Source: Bradyrhizobium lablabi (GTDB lineage: Bacteria > Pseudomonadota > Alphaproteobacteria > Rhizobiales > Xanthobacteraceae). From it: a stretch of DNA of 40,954 bases. Shown piece after piece: positions 9,377-17,244 of the stretch (the stretch's first letter is position 1; each line of letters starts with the position of its first letter). The position numbers and the translations under genes are program-made. The stretch is taken from the NCBI RefSeq assembly GCF_001440475.1, contig NZ_LLYB01000071.1:1-40954 (forward strand), read 5' to 3'. Under the pieces are notes generated by a model, which was given only the letters and a program-made list of their open reading frames with translations, made no database searches and had not been told where the DNA came from.

Positions 9377-9394
9377 AGTTGCAAAAATGCAACT
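9377..9394. promoter_or_regulatory. Candidate operator upstream of dnaJ-like gene
   Basis: AGTTGCAAAAATGCAACT is a perfect 7-bp inverted repeat around AAAA, 78 bp upstream of the dnaJ-like start codon. It is too compact and lacks a U-run, so it is more like a dimeric repressor site than a terminator for the preceding lipoprotein gene. No matching regulator gene is adjacent. Confidence 0.4.
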
Positions 9395-9471
9395 GGCTCC
9401 CCAAATGAAGCCAAAGCGGGCGAATTGCCTTAAGCTTCGAAAATCGAATTCCCGTGAAGGAGACGTGACGG

Positions 9472-10434
9472 ATGCGCGACCCCTATGAGGTCTTGGGGGT
9501 GCCGCGGGGCGCCAGCGCTGCGGCGATCAAGAGTGCCTATCGCAAGCTCGCCAAGAAGCATCACCCCGACAGCAACAAGGACGATCCGAAGGCGGCTGCC
9601 CGCTTCTCTGAGATCAACTCCGCCAACGAGATCATCGGCGACGAGGACAAGCGCAAGCAGTTCGATCGCGGCGAGATCGACGCCGAGGGCAAGCCGCGCT
9701 TCCAGGGTTTCCCCGGCGGCGGCGCAGGCGGCCGCGCGAGGGGGCCGGGCGGCTTCGAGTCCTACAGCTTCCGCACGGGCGGTGGCCCCGGTGGGATGGG
9801 TGGTGGCGCGGGATTCGAGGACATCCTCAACAGCATGTTCGGCGGCGCGGCCAGGGGCGGGCGTCCGGGCGGTGGCCGCACCTTTGAATTCGACACCGGC
9901 GGGATCGGCCTCGATCTCGATCTGAACGTCGCCATGACGGTGTCGCTGGAAGAATCGGTCAAGGGCGGCGAAAAGCGTGTCCGCCTGCCGACCGGCAAGG
10001 AGCTCAATGTCAGGATTCCCGCAGGCGTCACCGCCGGCCAGCAGATCCGGCTGAAGGGGCAGGGCGAGACCGCGCCGGGCCATCCGCCAGGCGATCTCCT
10101 GATCACGGTGAGCATCGCGCCGCATGCCTTTTTCAAGGTCGACGGCAGCGATCTGCGCCTCGATCTGCCCATCACGCTTTACGAGGCGGTGCTCGGCGGC
10201 AAGGTTCGCGTGCCCACGCTCGGCAGCGCAGTGGAGCTGTCGATCCCGAAAAACACCTCCAGCGGCCGCATCTTCCGCCTCAAAGGCAAGGGCCTGCCCA
10301 AGCCGGGGGGACCCGGGGACCTGTTCGTTACCACCCGAATTATTTTGCCCGACGGGAACGATAGCGATCTTGAGGCATTGATGGAAAAGTGGCGGGACGG
10401 CCACCCTTACAACCCGCGCAGCGATTTCGGCTGA
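9472..10434 (+). CDS. DnaJ-like co-chaperone (CbpA type, no zinc domain)
   Basis: 320 residues. The N-terminal J domain (about 1-70) has HPD at 31-33 (KKHHPDSNK), needed to stimulate Hsp70 ATPase. A Gly/Phe-rich linker follows (about 80-125), then the C-terminal substrate-binding beta domains (about 140-310: [39 protein letters not shown]). The Cys-rich zinc-finger domain of true DnaJ is absent, so this is a CbpA/class II protein acting with DnaK in the cytoplasm. AAGGAG at 9457-9462 supports the start. An AGTTGCA dyad lies upstream. The housekeeping dnaJ is presumably elsewhere next to dnaK. Confidence 0.93.
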   Translation: MRDPYEVLGVPRGASAAAIKSAYRKLAKKHHPDSNKDDPKAAARFSEINSANEIIGDEDKRKQFDRGEIDAEGKPRFQGFPGGGAGGRARGPGGFESYSFRTGGGPGGMGGGAGFEDILNSMFGGAARGGRPGGGRTFEFDTGGIGLDLDLNVAMTVSLEESVKGGEKRVRLPTGKELNVRIPAGVTAGQQIRLKGQGETAPGHPPGDLLITVSIAPHAFFKVDGSDLRLDLPITLYEAVLGGKVRVPTLGSAVELSIPKNTSSGRIFRLKGKGLPKPGGPGDLFVTTRIILPDGNDSDLEALMEKWRDGHPYNPRSDFG

Positions 10435-10548
10435 TTCGGCCGGGTTCGCGGCGGCGATGTTGTGTGGGACAAGAGCAGCGGGGTCCGAGCAGGCTTCCTG
10501 AAAAAGCGCGCTTCTTTCCTGGAAACAAAAGGTTTTCTGGAAAAAGGG

Positions 10549-10598
10549 GCGGCCTCGAAAGGGGGACCAGCGCGGTACCAAACCCCGATCGAGGCCGC
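10549..10598. other. Structured hairpin, possible terminator or RNA element
   Basis: GCGGCCTCGA (10549-10558) pairs perfectly with TCGAGGCCGC (10589-10598). Inside, GGGG (10561-10564) can pair CCCC (10583-10586), and the apical loop holds GGTACC. This stable 50-nt structure is 114 bp after the dnaJ-like stop. The absence of a U-run makes an ordinary terminator less likely than an RNA structure or relic palindrome. Confidence 0.4.
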
Positions 10599-10741
10599 TT
10601 GCGCCGATCGGCGGATCGAGCGCTACTCATTTTCGCGTGATCACCCGGTGCATTAATGAGACCGGTCGGTGGTTTCATTCCAGATTTTCGATGTCAGAAT
10701 TTGGACAAGCGGCCTGAGTGGCCGATCTGCCACGTTTTCCC

Positions 10742-10854
10742 GTAGCCCGGATGAAGCCAACGGGTCGCGCGAATGCGCGCCCGGTGACAGGCTCCACGCA
10801 ATCCGGGAATCGGTCGCGCTAATCCCGGGTTTCGCTGCGCTTCACCCGGGCTAC
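10742..10854. repeat. Palindromic repeat, GTAGCCCGGATG family
   Basis: Outer arms 10742-10757 and 10839-10854 match at 15 of 16 positions (GTAGCCCGGATGAAGC against the complement of GCTTCACCCGGGCTAC), with a G+C-rich interior. The same outer sequence GTAGCCCGGATG occurs at 20848. It lies between two convergent genes. Confidence 0.75.
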
Positions 10855-10868
10855 AAGACAGCTAGGCG

Positions 10869-11642
10869 TTAGCCGCCCTTCTTTTCCATCTGATCGTAGA
10901 CCGCCTGGGCCACCTGGCTCAGCCGTCCCCGGTCGGCGCCGGTAGACACCACCGCATAGACGACGCCGTCATCGGCCCAGAACAGCGTGCTCTCCTTGCC
11001 TTCCGCCGCGAATCGCATCTGCGTCGCCTCGGCGTCGGATTTGGCGGTGTAGATCGTAAAGCGCTCGCCCGAGGCCCCCTCATACATCATGAAGGACGCT
11101 GGGCCGGCGGAGCTCGGCAACAGCCGCCCGCCAACCAGCTTCAATCCCGCATTCGTCAGTTCGGGCGCGCGAACGACCCAGCCGCAGCGCTTGGTCAGCC
11201 ATTGCTGCAGATGACTGCGCTCGCTGCCCGGCACCTCGACGGGATGGCGCACTTCCACAACGTAAAGCCGGTGTGCCTCGATCGCATGCACCGTAAAATT
11301 CTGGAGAACCGAGGGTGCCGCGGCCACCCCGCGCGCCGTCCAGCCGACGCTGCCGCCGACGATGAACGCCGCCAGCGTGGCCGCAACCGCGCCGTACACC
11401 CATTTGCGCGGCTGCTGCACCAGCCGCTCGATCTCGAGCCGCCTCGGCACCGCCTCGTCGATGACGGAATCGTATCTGGCATGCAGCGCTTCTGCCATCG
11501 CTTGCCATGACTGCACCCGCGCGGCATCGTCGGGATGCGAAGCGAGCCACGCCTCGACGTCGCCGCGGCGCTCCGCCGGCAGCTCGTTGTCGACGTAAGC
11601 ATGCAGCTCGTCTTCGGTGACGGGAATGTTGCGATCGGTCAT
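10869..11642 (-). CDS. Membrane anti-sigma factor
   Basis: 257 residues. The N-terminal cytoplasmic helix bundle (about 9-58: EDELHAYVDNELPAERR, then VEAWLASHPDDAARV) resembles anti-sigma domains. One transmembrane helix follows (about 81-103: WVYGAVAATLAAFIVGGSVG), then a periplasmic C-terminal domain of about 150 residues. The gene starts 56 bp after the ECF sigma gene on the same strand, the usual sigma/anti-sigma order, so it should sequester that sigma factor. The H-x3-C-x2-C zinc motif of ZAS anti-sigma factors is missing, so redox release through those cysteines is unlikely. Signal release by proteolysis is a guess. Confidence 0.88.
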   Translation of the reverse strand: MTDRNIPVTEDELHAYVDNELPAERRGDVEAWLASHPDDAARVQSWQAMAEALHARYDSVIDEAVPRRLEIERLVQQPRKWVYGAVAATLAAFIVGGSVGWTARGVAAAPSVLQNFTVHAIEAHRLYVVEVRHPVEVPGSERSHLQQWLTKRCGWVVRAPELTNAGLKLVGGRLLPSSAGPASFMMYEGASGERFTIYTAKSDAEATQMRFAAEGKESTLFWADDGVVYAVVSTGADRGRLSQVAQAVYDQMEKKGG

Positions 11643-11698
11643 TGTCGTCGTCTCTGCCTGATCCTGCTCTGTCTATCCATCGTGCGTTTCACGCGTCT

Positions 11699-12187
11699 TC
11701 ACTTCACCCGCCGCAGCGTCGTGCGCTCGCCCTCCAGCGAAGCTTTGACATGGGCGCGGGCGCGGGCAAGCCGGGACATTACGGTGCCGATCGGCACGCC
11801 CTGGATATCGGCGACCTCGCGGTAGCTCAATCCTTCCAGCATCACCAGCAGCAGCACCGAGCGCTGCTCTTCCACCAGCGTCGACAGCGCGCGCGCGATG
11901 TCGCGGCCTTCCGCCTCGGTGCCGCTGGCGTCCGGGTTGTTGTCCAGCAGCGGCATGAATTGCGGCCGCCGCGCCAGCGACCGCCGCCGGTTCTTGTTCA
12001 GATTGGTCAGGATCGTATAGAGCCAGCTCCTGACGTCGCCGCCAAGAAACAGACGTTCCGAACGCAACGCACGCACCAGCGTATCCTGCACCAGATCGTC
12101 GGCGATGTCGGCGTCGCGCGCCAGCGCTCGCGCATAACGGCGGAGCGCTGGAATCATGGCCTCGACACTTTGACGAAACGCGCTCAT
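11699..12187 (-). CDS. ECF-family RNA polymerase sigma factor
   Basis: 162 residues. Region 2 spans about 10-70 (RRYARALARDADIADDLVQD, then VRSWLYTILTNLNKNRRR) and region 4 about 97-150 (LVEEQRSVLLLVMLEGLSYR, VPIGTVMSRLARARA), with no region 3, as in ECF sigmas. It directs core RNA polymerase to a stress regulon, held off by the membrane anti-sigma factor downstream. The start is taken as ATG 12187. In-frame starts upstream (12235, 12244) would lie at or upstream of the transcription start implied by the putative promoter at 12236-12260. The signal sensed is unknown. Confidence 0.92.
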   Translation of the reverse strand: MSAFRQSVEAMIPALRRYARALARDADIADDLVQDTLVRALRSERLFLGGDVRSWLYTILTNLNKNRRRSLARRPQFMPLLDNNPDASGTEAEGRDIARALSTLVEEQRSVLLLVMLEGLSYREVADIQGVPIGTVMSRLARARAHVKASLEGERTTLRRVK

Positions 12188-12235
12188 CGGCACCAGATTG
12201 CGAGAGTCCTGAGGCGCGAACGCCTTACAGAGCAT

Positions 12236-12260
12236 AACACCCAATTGACGCGTCTATTCC
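12236..12260 (-). promoter_or_regulatory. Candidate ECF-type promoter of the sigma gene
   Basis: Read on the minus strand: GGAAT, 16 nt, TGTT. This resembles the GGAA(C/T)-N16/17-(C/T)GTT architecture of ECF-sigma promoters and lies directly upstream of the sigma gene. It predicts transcription starting near 12230 and a leader of about 40 nt to ATG 12187, fitting autoregulation. Confidence 0.45.
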
Positions 12261-12425
12261 AGCCATTGAGTCGCACCGGAAACAGCGTTAATCCGACAGG
12301 CAATTTGGGCTCGACCGCGCTGGAGCGCTGGTGTACCTCCAGACACGTCGCCGGCATGAAACGCCCGACGCTGCCTGACATCTCGCTCTCCCATTCGACC
12401 AGCGAAGCAATAGCCTGATAATCCG

Positions 12426-13025
12426 ATGCCTGCGCCCGTGATCTACTACATCCGCCATGGCGAGACGTCGTGGAATGCTGAAGGCAGGCTGCAGGGCACG
12501 CGGGACATTGCGCTGAACGATCTCGGCCGCAGGCAGGCCGAGCATGCGGGGAATGTGCTGGCCGATCTGTTCGCGCGCGAGGACCGCGACAAGTCCGCAC
12601 TGCCGTTCGTTGCAAGCCCGCTTGGCCGGGCGCGGGCGACGATGGAATTGGTGCGCGGCGCGCTGAAGCTTCCCAGGGACGAATATGCGCTCGACGATCG
12701 CCTGCGCGAGATCGGCTACGGCGTCTGGGAGGGCTCGACGCTCGCCGAGATGCAGGCCGCCGACCCGGTGCTGTATGCCAAGCGGCTGACGGCGAAATGG
12801 ACGATGGCGCCGGAAGGCGGCGAGACCTATGCCGAGGTGCAGGCGCGGATGCGCGACTGGTACGATTCCGTGAAGGCGGACACCGTTACGGTCGCCCATG
12901 GCGGCACCGCGCGGGCGCTGATGGTGGCGCTCGGCATCGAGACCCCGCAAAGCGCCGCCGACCTTCTGATCGAGCAGGGCGCCGTCTACGTGTTCCGCGA
13001 CGGGGGGCTTAGGAAGTATAGTTAA
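12426..13025 (+). CDS. Histidine phosphatase family protein
   Basis: 199 residues of the phosphoglycerate-mutase-like fold. The phospho-acceptor motif IRHGETSWN has R10, H11 and G12. Further active-site residues: an Arg in SPLGRARA (68/70), Glu96 in REIGYGVWEG, and the second His158 in VAHGGTARAL. It is likely a phosphomonoesterase with unknown substrate. A true mutase is improbable given length and divergence. No clear ribosome site precedes the ATG. It is followed by aroC, 117 bp away, with a hairpin between, matching the phosphatase-aroC pairing I recall in Rhizobiales. Confidence 0.9.
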   Translation: MPAPVIYYIRHGETSWNAEGRLQGTRDIALNDLGRRQAEHAGNVLADLFAREDRDKSALPFVASPLGRARATMELVRGALKLPRDEYALDDRLREIGYGVWEGSTLAEMQAADPVLYAKRLTAKWTMAPEGGETYAEVQARMRDWYDSVKADTVTVAHGGTARALMVALGIETPQSAADLLIEQGAVYVFRDGGLRKYS

Positions 13026-13042
13026 GGCGCCAGCCAGAAGCG

Positions 13043-13075
13043 CCGTCATTCCGGGGCGGTCCGCCGGAATGACGG
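13043..13075. repeat. 12-bp perfect hairpin (CGTCATTCCGG-type repeat)
   Basis: CCGTCATTCCGG (13043-13054) and CCGGAATGACGG (13064-13075) with a 9-nt G+C-rich loop, 18 bp after the phosphatase stop. The sequence type is common in Bradyrhizobium intergenic DNA. It could end transcription before aroC, though only TTG follows the stem. Confidence 0.65.
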
Positions 13076-13142
13076 TTGCCGGTTTGATCGGCGCGCGTTA
13101 CCACAAGCCAGAATTGACTTATTTGAGCGAGCTGGCACAGCA

Positions 13143-14231
13143 ATGTCCCACAACACCTTCGGCCACCTGTTCCGCGTCACGACCTTCGGCGAAAGTCACG
13201 GGGTCGCGATCGGCTGCGTGGTCGACGGCTGCCCGCCGCTGATCCCGCTGACCGCCGAGGACATCCAGCACGATCTCGACCGCCGCCGTCCGGGGCAGTC
13301 GCGCTTCACCACCCAGCGCCAGGAGCCGGATGCGGTCAAGATCCTGTCCGGCGTGATGGCGCATCCCGAGACCGGCGTACAGGTAACGACGGGAACGCCG
13401 ATCGCGCTGCTGATCGAGAACACCGACCAGCGCTCCAAGGACTATTCCGAGATCAAGGACAAGTTTCGCCCGGGCCATGCTGACTTCACCTATGAGGCCA
13501 AATACGGCCTGCGTGACTATCGCGGCGGCGGCCGCTCGTCGGCCCGCGAGACCGCAACCCGCGTCGCGGCCGGCGCCATCGCGCGAAAGATCCTGCCTGA
13601 CGTGAAGGTACGCGGCGCGCTGGTGCAGATCGGCCCGCACAAGATCGATCGCGACAAATGGGACTGGGACGAGGTCGCGCGCAACCCGTTCTTCTGTCCG
13701 GACAAGGACTCAGCGGCGTTCTACGAGACCTATCTCGACGGCATCCGCAAGAGCGGCTCCTCGATCGGCGCCGTCATCGAAGTGGTGGCCGAAGGCGTGC
13801 CGGCGGGATGGGGCGCGCCGATCTACGCCAAGCTCGACGGCGAACTGGCGGCGGCGATGATGAGCATCAATGCGGTGAAGGGCGTCGAGATCGGCGCGGG
13901 TTTTGGTGCTGCCGAATTGTCGGGCGAGGAAAACGCCGACGAGATGCGCACCGGCAATGACGGCACGCGGTTCCTGTCCAACAATGCCGGCGGCGTGCTC
14001 GGCGGCATCTCGACCGGCCAGCCGGTGGTGGTGCGCTTTGCGGTGAAGCCGACCTCGTCGATCCTGTCGCCGCGCAAGACGGTGGATCGCGCCGGCGCCG
14101 ATACCGACATCATGACCAAGGGCCGCCACGACCCCTGCGTCGGCATCCGCGCCGTGCCGGTGGGCGAGGCGATGATGGCCTGCGTGCTGGCCGATCACTT
14201 CCTGCGCCACCGCGGCCAGGTCGGCGGGTAG
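13143..14231 (+). CDS. aroC: Chorismate synthase
   Basis: 362 residues, the normal AroC length. It converts 5-enolpyruvylshikimate 3-phosphate to chorismate using reduced FMN, the last shikimate step. Motifs: [17 protein letters not shown] at the N-terminus, [36 protein letters not shown], and near the end [20 protein letters not shown]. It is cytoplasmic and essential for aromatic amino acids and folate. It converges with the GMC oxidoreductase gene across only 14 bp. No strong ribosome site is seen, but the start agrees with the family N-terminus ([10 protein letters not shown]). Confidence 0.97.
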   Translation: MSHNTFGHLFRVTTFGESHGVAIGCVVDGCPPLIPLTAEDIQHDLDRRRPGQSRFTTQRQEPDAVKILSGVMAHPETGVQVTTGTPIALLIENTDQRSKDYSEIKDKFRPGHADFTYEAKYGLRDYRGGGRSSARETATRVAAGAIARKILPDVKVRGALVQIGPHKIDRDKWDWDEVARNPFFCPDKDSAAFYETYLDGIRKSGSSIGAVIEVVAEGVPAGWGAPIYAKLDGELAAAMMSINAVKGVEIGAGFGAAELSGEENADEMRTGNDGTRFLSNNAGGVLGGISTGQPVVVRFAVKPTSSILSPRKTVDRAGADTDIMTKGRHDPCVGIRAVPVGEAMMACVLADHFLRHRGQVGG

Positions 14232-14245
14232 GAGCCCGGCTGCTC

Positions 14246-15940
14246 TCACTGCATGGCGTCGGCGATCTTTTCCGCTGACATCAGGACCGGGAAATTGGTG
14301 TTGGCGCACGGCACCACCGGGAAAATCGAAGCATCGACCACGCGCAAGCCCTGCACGCCCTTGACGCGGCCTTGCGTGTCGACGACCGCCATCGGATCGT
14401 CAGCCGCGCCCATCCGGCACGAGCAGGAGGCGTGCCAGACGCCGATCGCCGCCTTGCGCACGAAGGCTTCGAGCGCCTCGTCGTCGCGCATCACCTGCTC
14501 GAACGTGAAACCTTCGACGATGAAATTGTCGATCATGTAGTGGCGCAGCGCCGCCGGTCCGTCCATCAGGACAGCGGCGATGGCGGTGAGGACCTTGTTC
14601 TTTGTGTTGACCACGCCGATCTTGCGCACGCGATCGGAATACGAGGCCGGGAACGGCTTGTCGGTCACAGCCTTGAGCGGTGCGCTCATCTGCAGCGCCG
14701 CCATCTTGCGAAAGCCGCTCATCAGGCGGTCGAGGTCGCGCCGGTCGGACAACAGGTTGAACTCGACAATCGGCTCCGCACGCGGGTCGCGCGAGGCGAG
14801 CTTCACCTGCCCAGTTTCCGAATAGGTCTTGTTGACGAAGGTGAGCAGCGAGGCGATCTGCTCGCCGACCGAATGCCAGGCCGACTTGGTGAGGACGGCG
14901 ACGAACATGTCGCCGGCGGGTGTGCCCGGAAGACCCGAGGAGTAGCGCAGTCCCATCTGGATGTGGCGCCGGGTGTGCGCGTTCATGCGCGCGCCTCGCC
15001 GGACAAAGGACGACAGCGCGATCGAGGGATGATCCATCAGACGCTGGCCGACGCCCGCGAGGCCCATGAGGACCGGAATGCCCATCTCCTTCAGATGTCC
15101 GACCGGTCCGATGCCGGCGCGCAACAGATGCGCCGGCGAATGTATGGCACCGCAGGAGAGGATGACCTCGCGGCCGCGGAACTCTTGCTCCCGGCCATCG
15201 ACCAGCGCCTTGACGCCGACGCATTGCGTGCCCTCGAACAATAGCTCCTTCACCACCGTGTTGGTCGAGATGGTCAGGTTGGCGCGCTTGCGTGTCTCGC
15301 GGTCGAGATAGCCCCTCGCGGCCGAGACGCGTTGCTCGTCCTGGTTGGAGTGTGTCACCGGGAAATAGCCGTCGACGAACTCGCCGTTCTGGTCGGGCAG
15401 GAAGGCAAAGCCGGCGAGCTTGCAGGCTTCGCCCATCGCTTGCGAATGCCGCGTCCAGTGCTCATGCGGTATGCGGCGGATGGGGATGCGGCCGTCCTTG
15501 CCGTGGTACGGCCCGTCGAAATCGAGGTCGCGCTCGACCTTCTTGAAATAGGGCAGCACGTCCTTCCAGTTCCAGCCCGCGGCGCCACGGGCCTCCCACT
15601 CCGCGTAATCGGTCGGCGCGCCGCGGTTGGCCATCTGGCCATTGATGGAGGACCCGCCACCCAAAACGCGCGCTTGCTCGTATTTGCGGAGCGGCGGTCG
15701 GCTCTCATCAGGATTGTTGTGGCTGACGATTTGGGTCGTGACCTTCAGCTCGGTCCAGTGGAAGCGCGGATCGAAATAGGCCTGCCCCGAATAGCTGTCG
15801 CGGATCTCGGGCGGCTCGTTGCCGGGCGGCGTATCCTGGCCTGCTTCGCAGAGCAGAACTTTGTTGGCACTCCTGGCGGAGAGCCGGTGCGCCATGACCG
15901 AGCCCGCTGATCCGCCGCCGACGATGATGAAGTCGTACAC
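14246..15940 (-). CDS. GMC-family FAD oxidoreductase (choline dehydrogenase-like)
   Basis: 564 residues. The FAD-binding motif IIVGGGSAGSVMAHRLS is at the N-terminus, and the GMC signature LGGGSSINGQMANRG lies about residue 95. In the C-terminal catalytic block, His503 (GVWHASCSCRMG) and Asn547 (CANTNFP) are 44 apart, as in choline oxidase. It oxidises an alcohol, probably to an aldehyde. The substrate is open: it lacks a betaine-type operon, so choline is not indicated. It starts with GTG at 15940, with AAAGGA about 9 nt upstream. It is probably a single-gene unit, divergent from the cyclase gene. Confidence 0.92.
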   Translation of the reverse strand: MYDFIIVGGGSAGSVMAHRLSARSANKVLLCEAGQDTPPGNEPPEIRDSYSGQAYFDPRFHWTELKVTTQIVSHNNPDESRPPLRKYEQARVLGGGSSINGQMANRGAPTDYAEWEARGAAGWNWKDVLPYFKKVERDLDFDGPYHGKDGRIPIRRIPHEHWTRHSQAMGEACKLAGFAFLPDQNGEFVDGYFPVTHSNQDEQRVSAARGYLDRETRKRANLTISTNTVVKELLFEGTQCVGVKALVDGREQEFRGREVILSCGAIHSPAHLLRAGIGPVGHLKEMGIPVLMGLAGVGQRLMDHPSIALSSFVRRGARMNAHTRRHIQMGLRYSSGLPGTPAGDMFVAVLTKSAWHSVGEQIASLLTFVNKTYSETGQVKLASRDPRAEPIVEFNLLSDRRDLDRLMSGFRKMAALQMSAPLKAVTDKPFPASYSDRVRKIGVVNTKNKVLTAIAAVLMDGPAALRHYMIDNFIVEGFTFEQVMRDDEALEAFVRKAAIGVWHASCSCRMGAADDPMAVVDTQGRVKGVQGLRVVDASIFPVVPCANTNFPVLMSAEKIADAMQ

Positions 15941-16059
15941 TTCTGCGTTTCCTTTTGTTTTTGCGCCGTAAAGCTAGCGCACCTCCGTCGTCGGGTCACG
16001 CCGGCTGTGGTGGGAGCGCGCTTGACGCGCGCTGCAGTTGCGCGGCAAATACCCGCGCC

Positions 16060-17244
16060 ATGAATATCGCAGAACTGCAGAAGCTGACCGACTGGCTGAT
16101 TGACGGCGGCAGGTCGACGACCAGCCCGACCCGGTTTATGGCCGAGTGCTGCGAACGGATGGTCGCGGCAGGGCTGCCGCTGTGGCGTGTCGGCGTCTTC
16201 GTCCGCACGCTGCATCCTGAGATCTACGGGCGCAATTTCATCTGGAAGCCGGGCGCCGAGGTCGAGCTGGGCACGGTCGATTACCATATCCTGGAGTCAC
16301 CGGATTTTCACAACAGCCCGCTGAAGATCGTTTTCCAGCAGGGGCTGGAGGTTCGAGTCCGGGTCGATGATCCTCAGAACATGCGCTTTCCGATCGTCAA
16401 CGATCTTCGCGCCGAAGGCGTCACGGATTATGTCGCGCTGCCGCTGCCCTTCATCGGCGGCACGGTGAACGCATCGAGCTGGACCACCAAACAGCCGGGC
16501 GGGTTCACGGATGAACAATTGGCGGCGCTGCGCAGCCTCGCGAAGCCGCTGGCGCGTGTCATTGAGATCATCAGCCTGACGCGCACCGCAGCGAGTCTGC
16601 TGGACACCTATGTCGGCAATCGCGCCGGCGAGCGGATCATGGGTGGACAGATCAGGCGCGGCCACACCGAGACGATGAATGCTGCGATCTGGCTGTCCGA
16701 CCTGCGCGGCTTCACGGCGCTGTCGGACCGGCTGCCGGCGGAGACCGTCGTCGACATTCTGAACCAGTATTTCGATTGCCAGGTCACTGCGATCAAGAAC
16801 CATGGTGGTGAAGTGCTGAAATATATGGGCGACGGGCTGCTCGCGGTGTTTCCGATCGATGAATATGTCGGTGACGAGCAGCAGGTTTGTTCGCGCGTAC
16901 TGGAAGCCGCCCAAGAGTCGCGCGCGAGCGTAGCCAGCTTGAATTACCCGATCGGCGATGCCGTCGAGCGGTTTCGTTTCGGCGTCGCGCTGCATGTCGG
17001 GCGAATTCTCTACGGCAATATCGGCGGCGGCAACCGGCTCGACTTCACCTGCATCGGGCCCGCGGTCAATCTCGCGGCGCGGCTGGAGAAGATCGCGAGC
17101 CAGCTCAAGCGCACCGTCGTGGCGTCGGAAGGATTTGCCGGCGTCTGCCGGGGCGGGTGGGCCGATCTCGGTGAGTTTCCGGTCGCCGGTTTTTCAAAGG
17201 CCGCGCGGGTTTACGGATTGGCCGACGAGACGTCGGCGGCCTAG
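16060..17244 (+). CDS. Class III adenylate cyclase with unassigned N-terminal domain
   Basis: 394 residues. The N-terminal half (about 1-195) is soluble and has a layout (LWRVGVFVRTLHPEIYGRNF, VTDYVALPLPFIGG, LRSLAKPLARVIE) that suggests a GAF-like sensor, without a membrane segment. The catalytic domain (about 205-390) has metal aspartates D214 (SDLRGFT) and D258 (MGDG), K254 and D328 (LDFTCIG) at the adenine-specifying positions, and N337 and R341 (AVNLAARLE). This set predicts ATP as substrate and cAMP as product. The start ATG 16060 fits the domain; longer forms add low-complexity residues. Its stop overlaps the convergent membrane gene's stop in one CTAG. Confidence 0.9.
   Translation: MNIAELQKLTDWLIDGGRSTTSPTRFMAECCERMVAAGLPLWRVGVFVRTLHPEIYGRNFIWKPGAEVELGTVDYHILESPDFHNSPLKIVFQQGLEVRVRVDDPQNMRFPIVNDLRAEGVTDYVALPLPFIGGTVNASSWTTKQPGGFTDEQLAALRSLAKPLARVIEIISLTRTAASLLDTYVGNRAGERIMGGQIRRGHTETMNAAIWLSDLRGFTALSDRLPAETVVDILNQYFDCQVTAIKNHGGEVLKYMGDGLLAVFPIDEYVGDEQQVCSRVLEAAQESRASVASLNYPIGDAVERFRFGVALHVGRILYGNIGGGNRLDFTCIGPAVNLAARLEKIASQLKRTVVASEGFAGVCRGGWADLGEFPVAGFSKAARVYGLADETSAA

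Larger units (their letters stand above)
10435..10868. other. 434-bp gene-free region between convergent genes
   Basis: It contains a large hairpin (10549-10598) and a palindromic repeat (10742-10854). No coding potential is convincing. It lies at the place where I recall fabI in related Rhizobiales, but no FabI-like sequence (for example a VAN..SIAWGIA motif) is found in any frame. Confidence 0.55.

Noticed and set aside
9430..10581. Minus-strand open frame of 383 codons
   Set aside because: Antisense to the dnaJ-like gene with its clear HPD motif and ribosome site.
16340..16365. GGAGGTTCGAGTCCGG resembling a tRNA T-arm
   Set aside because: It lies inside the adenylate cyclase coding sequence and there is no acceptor, D-arm or anticodon stem around it.
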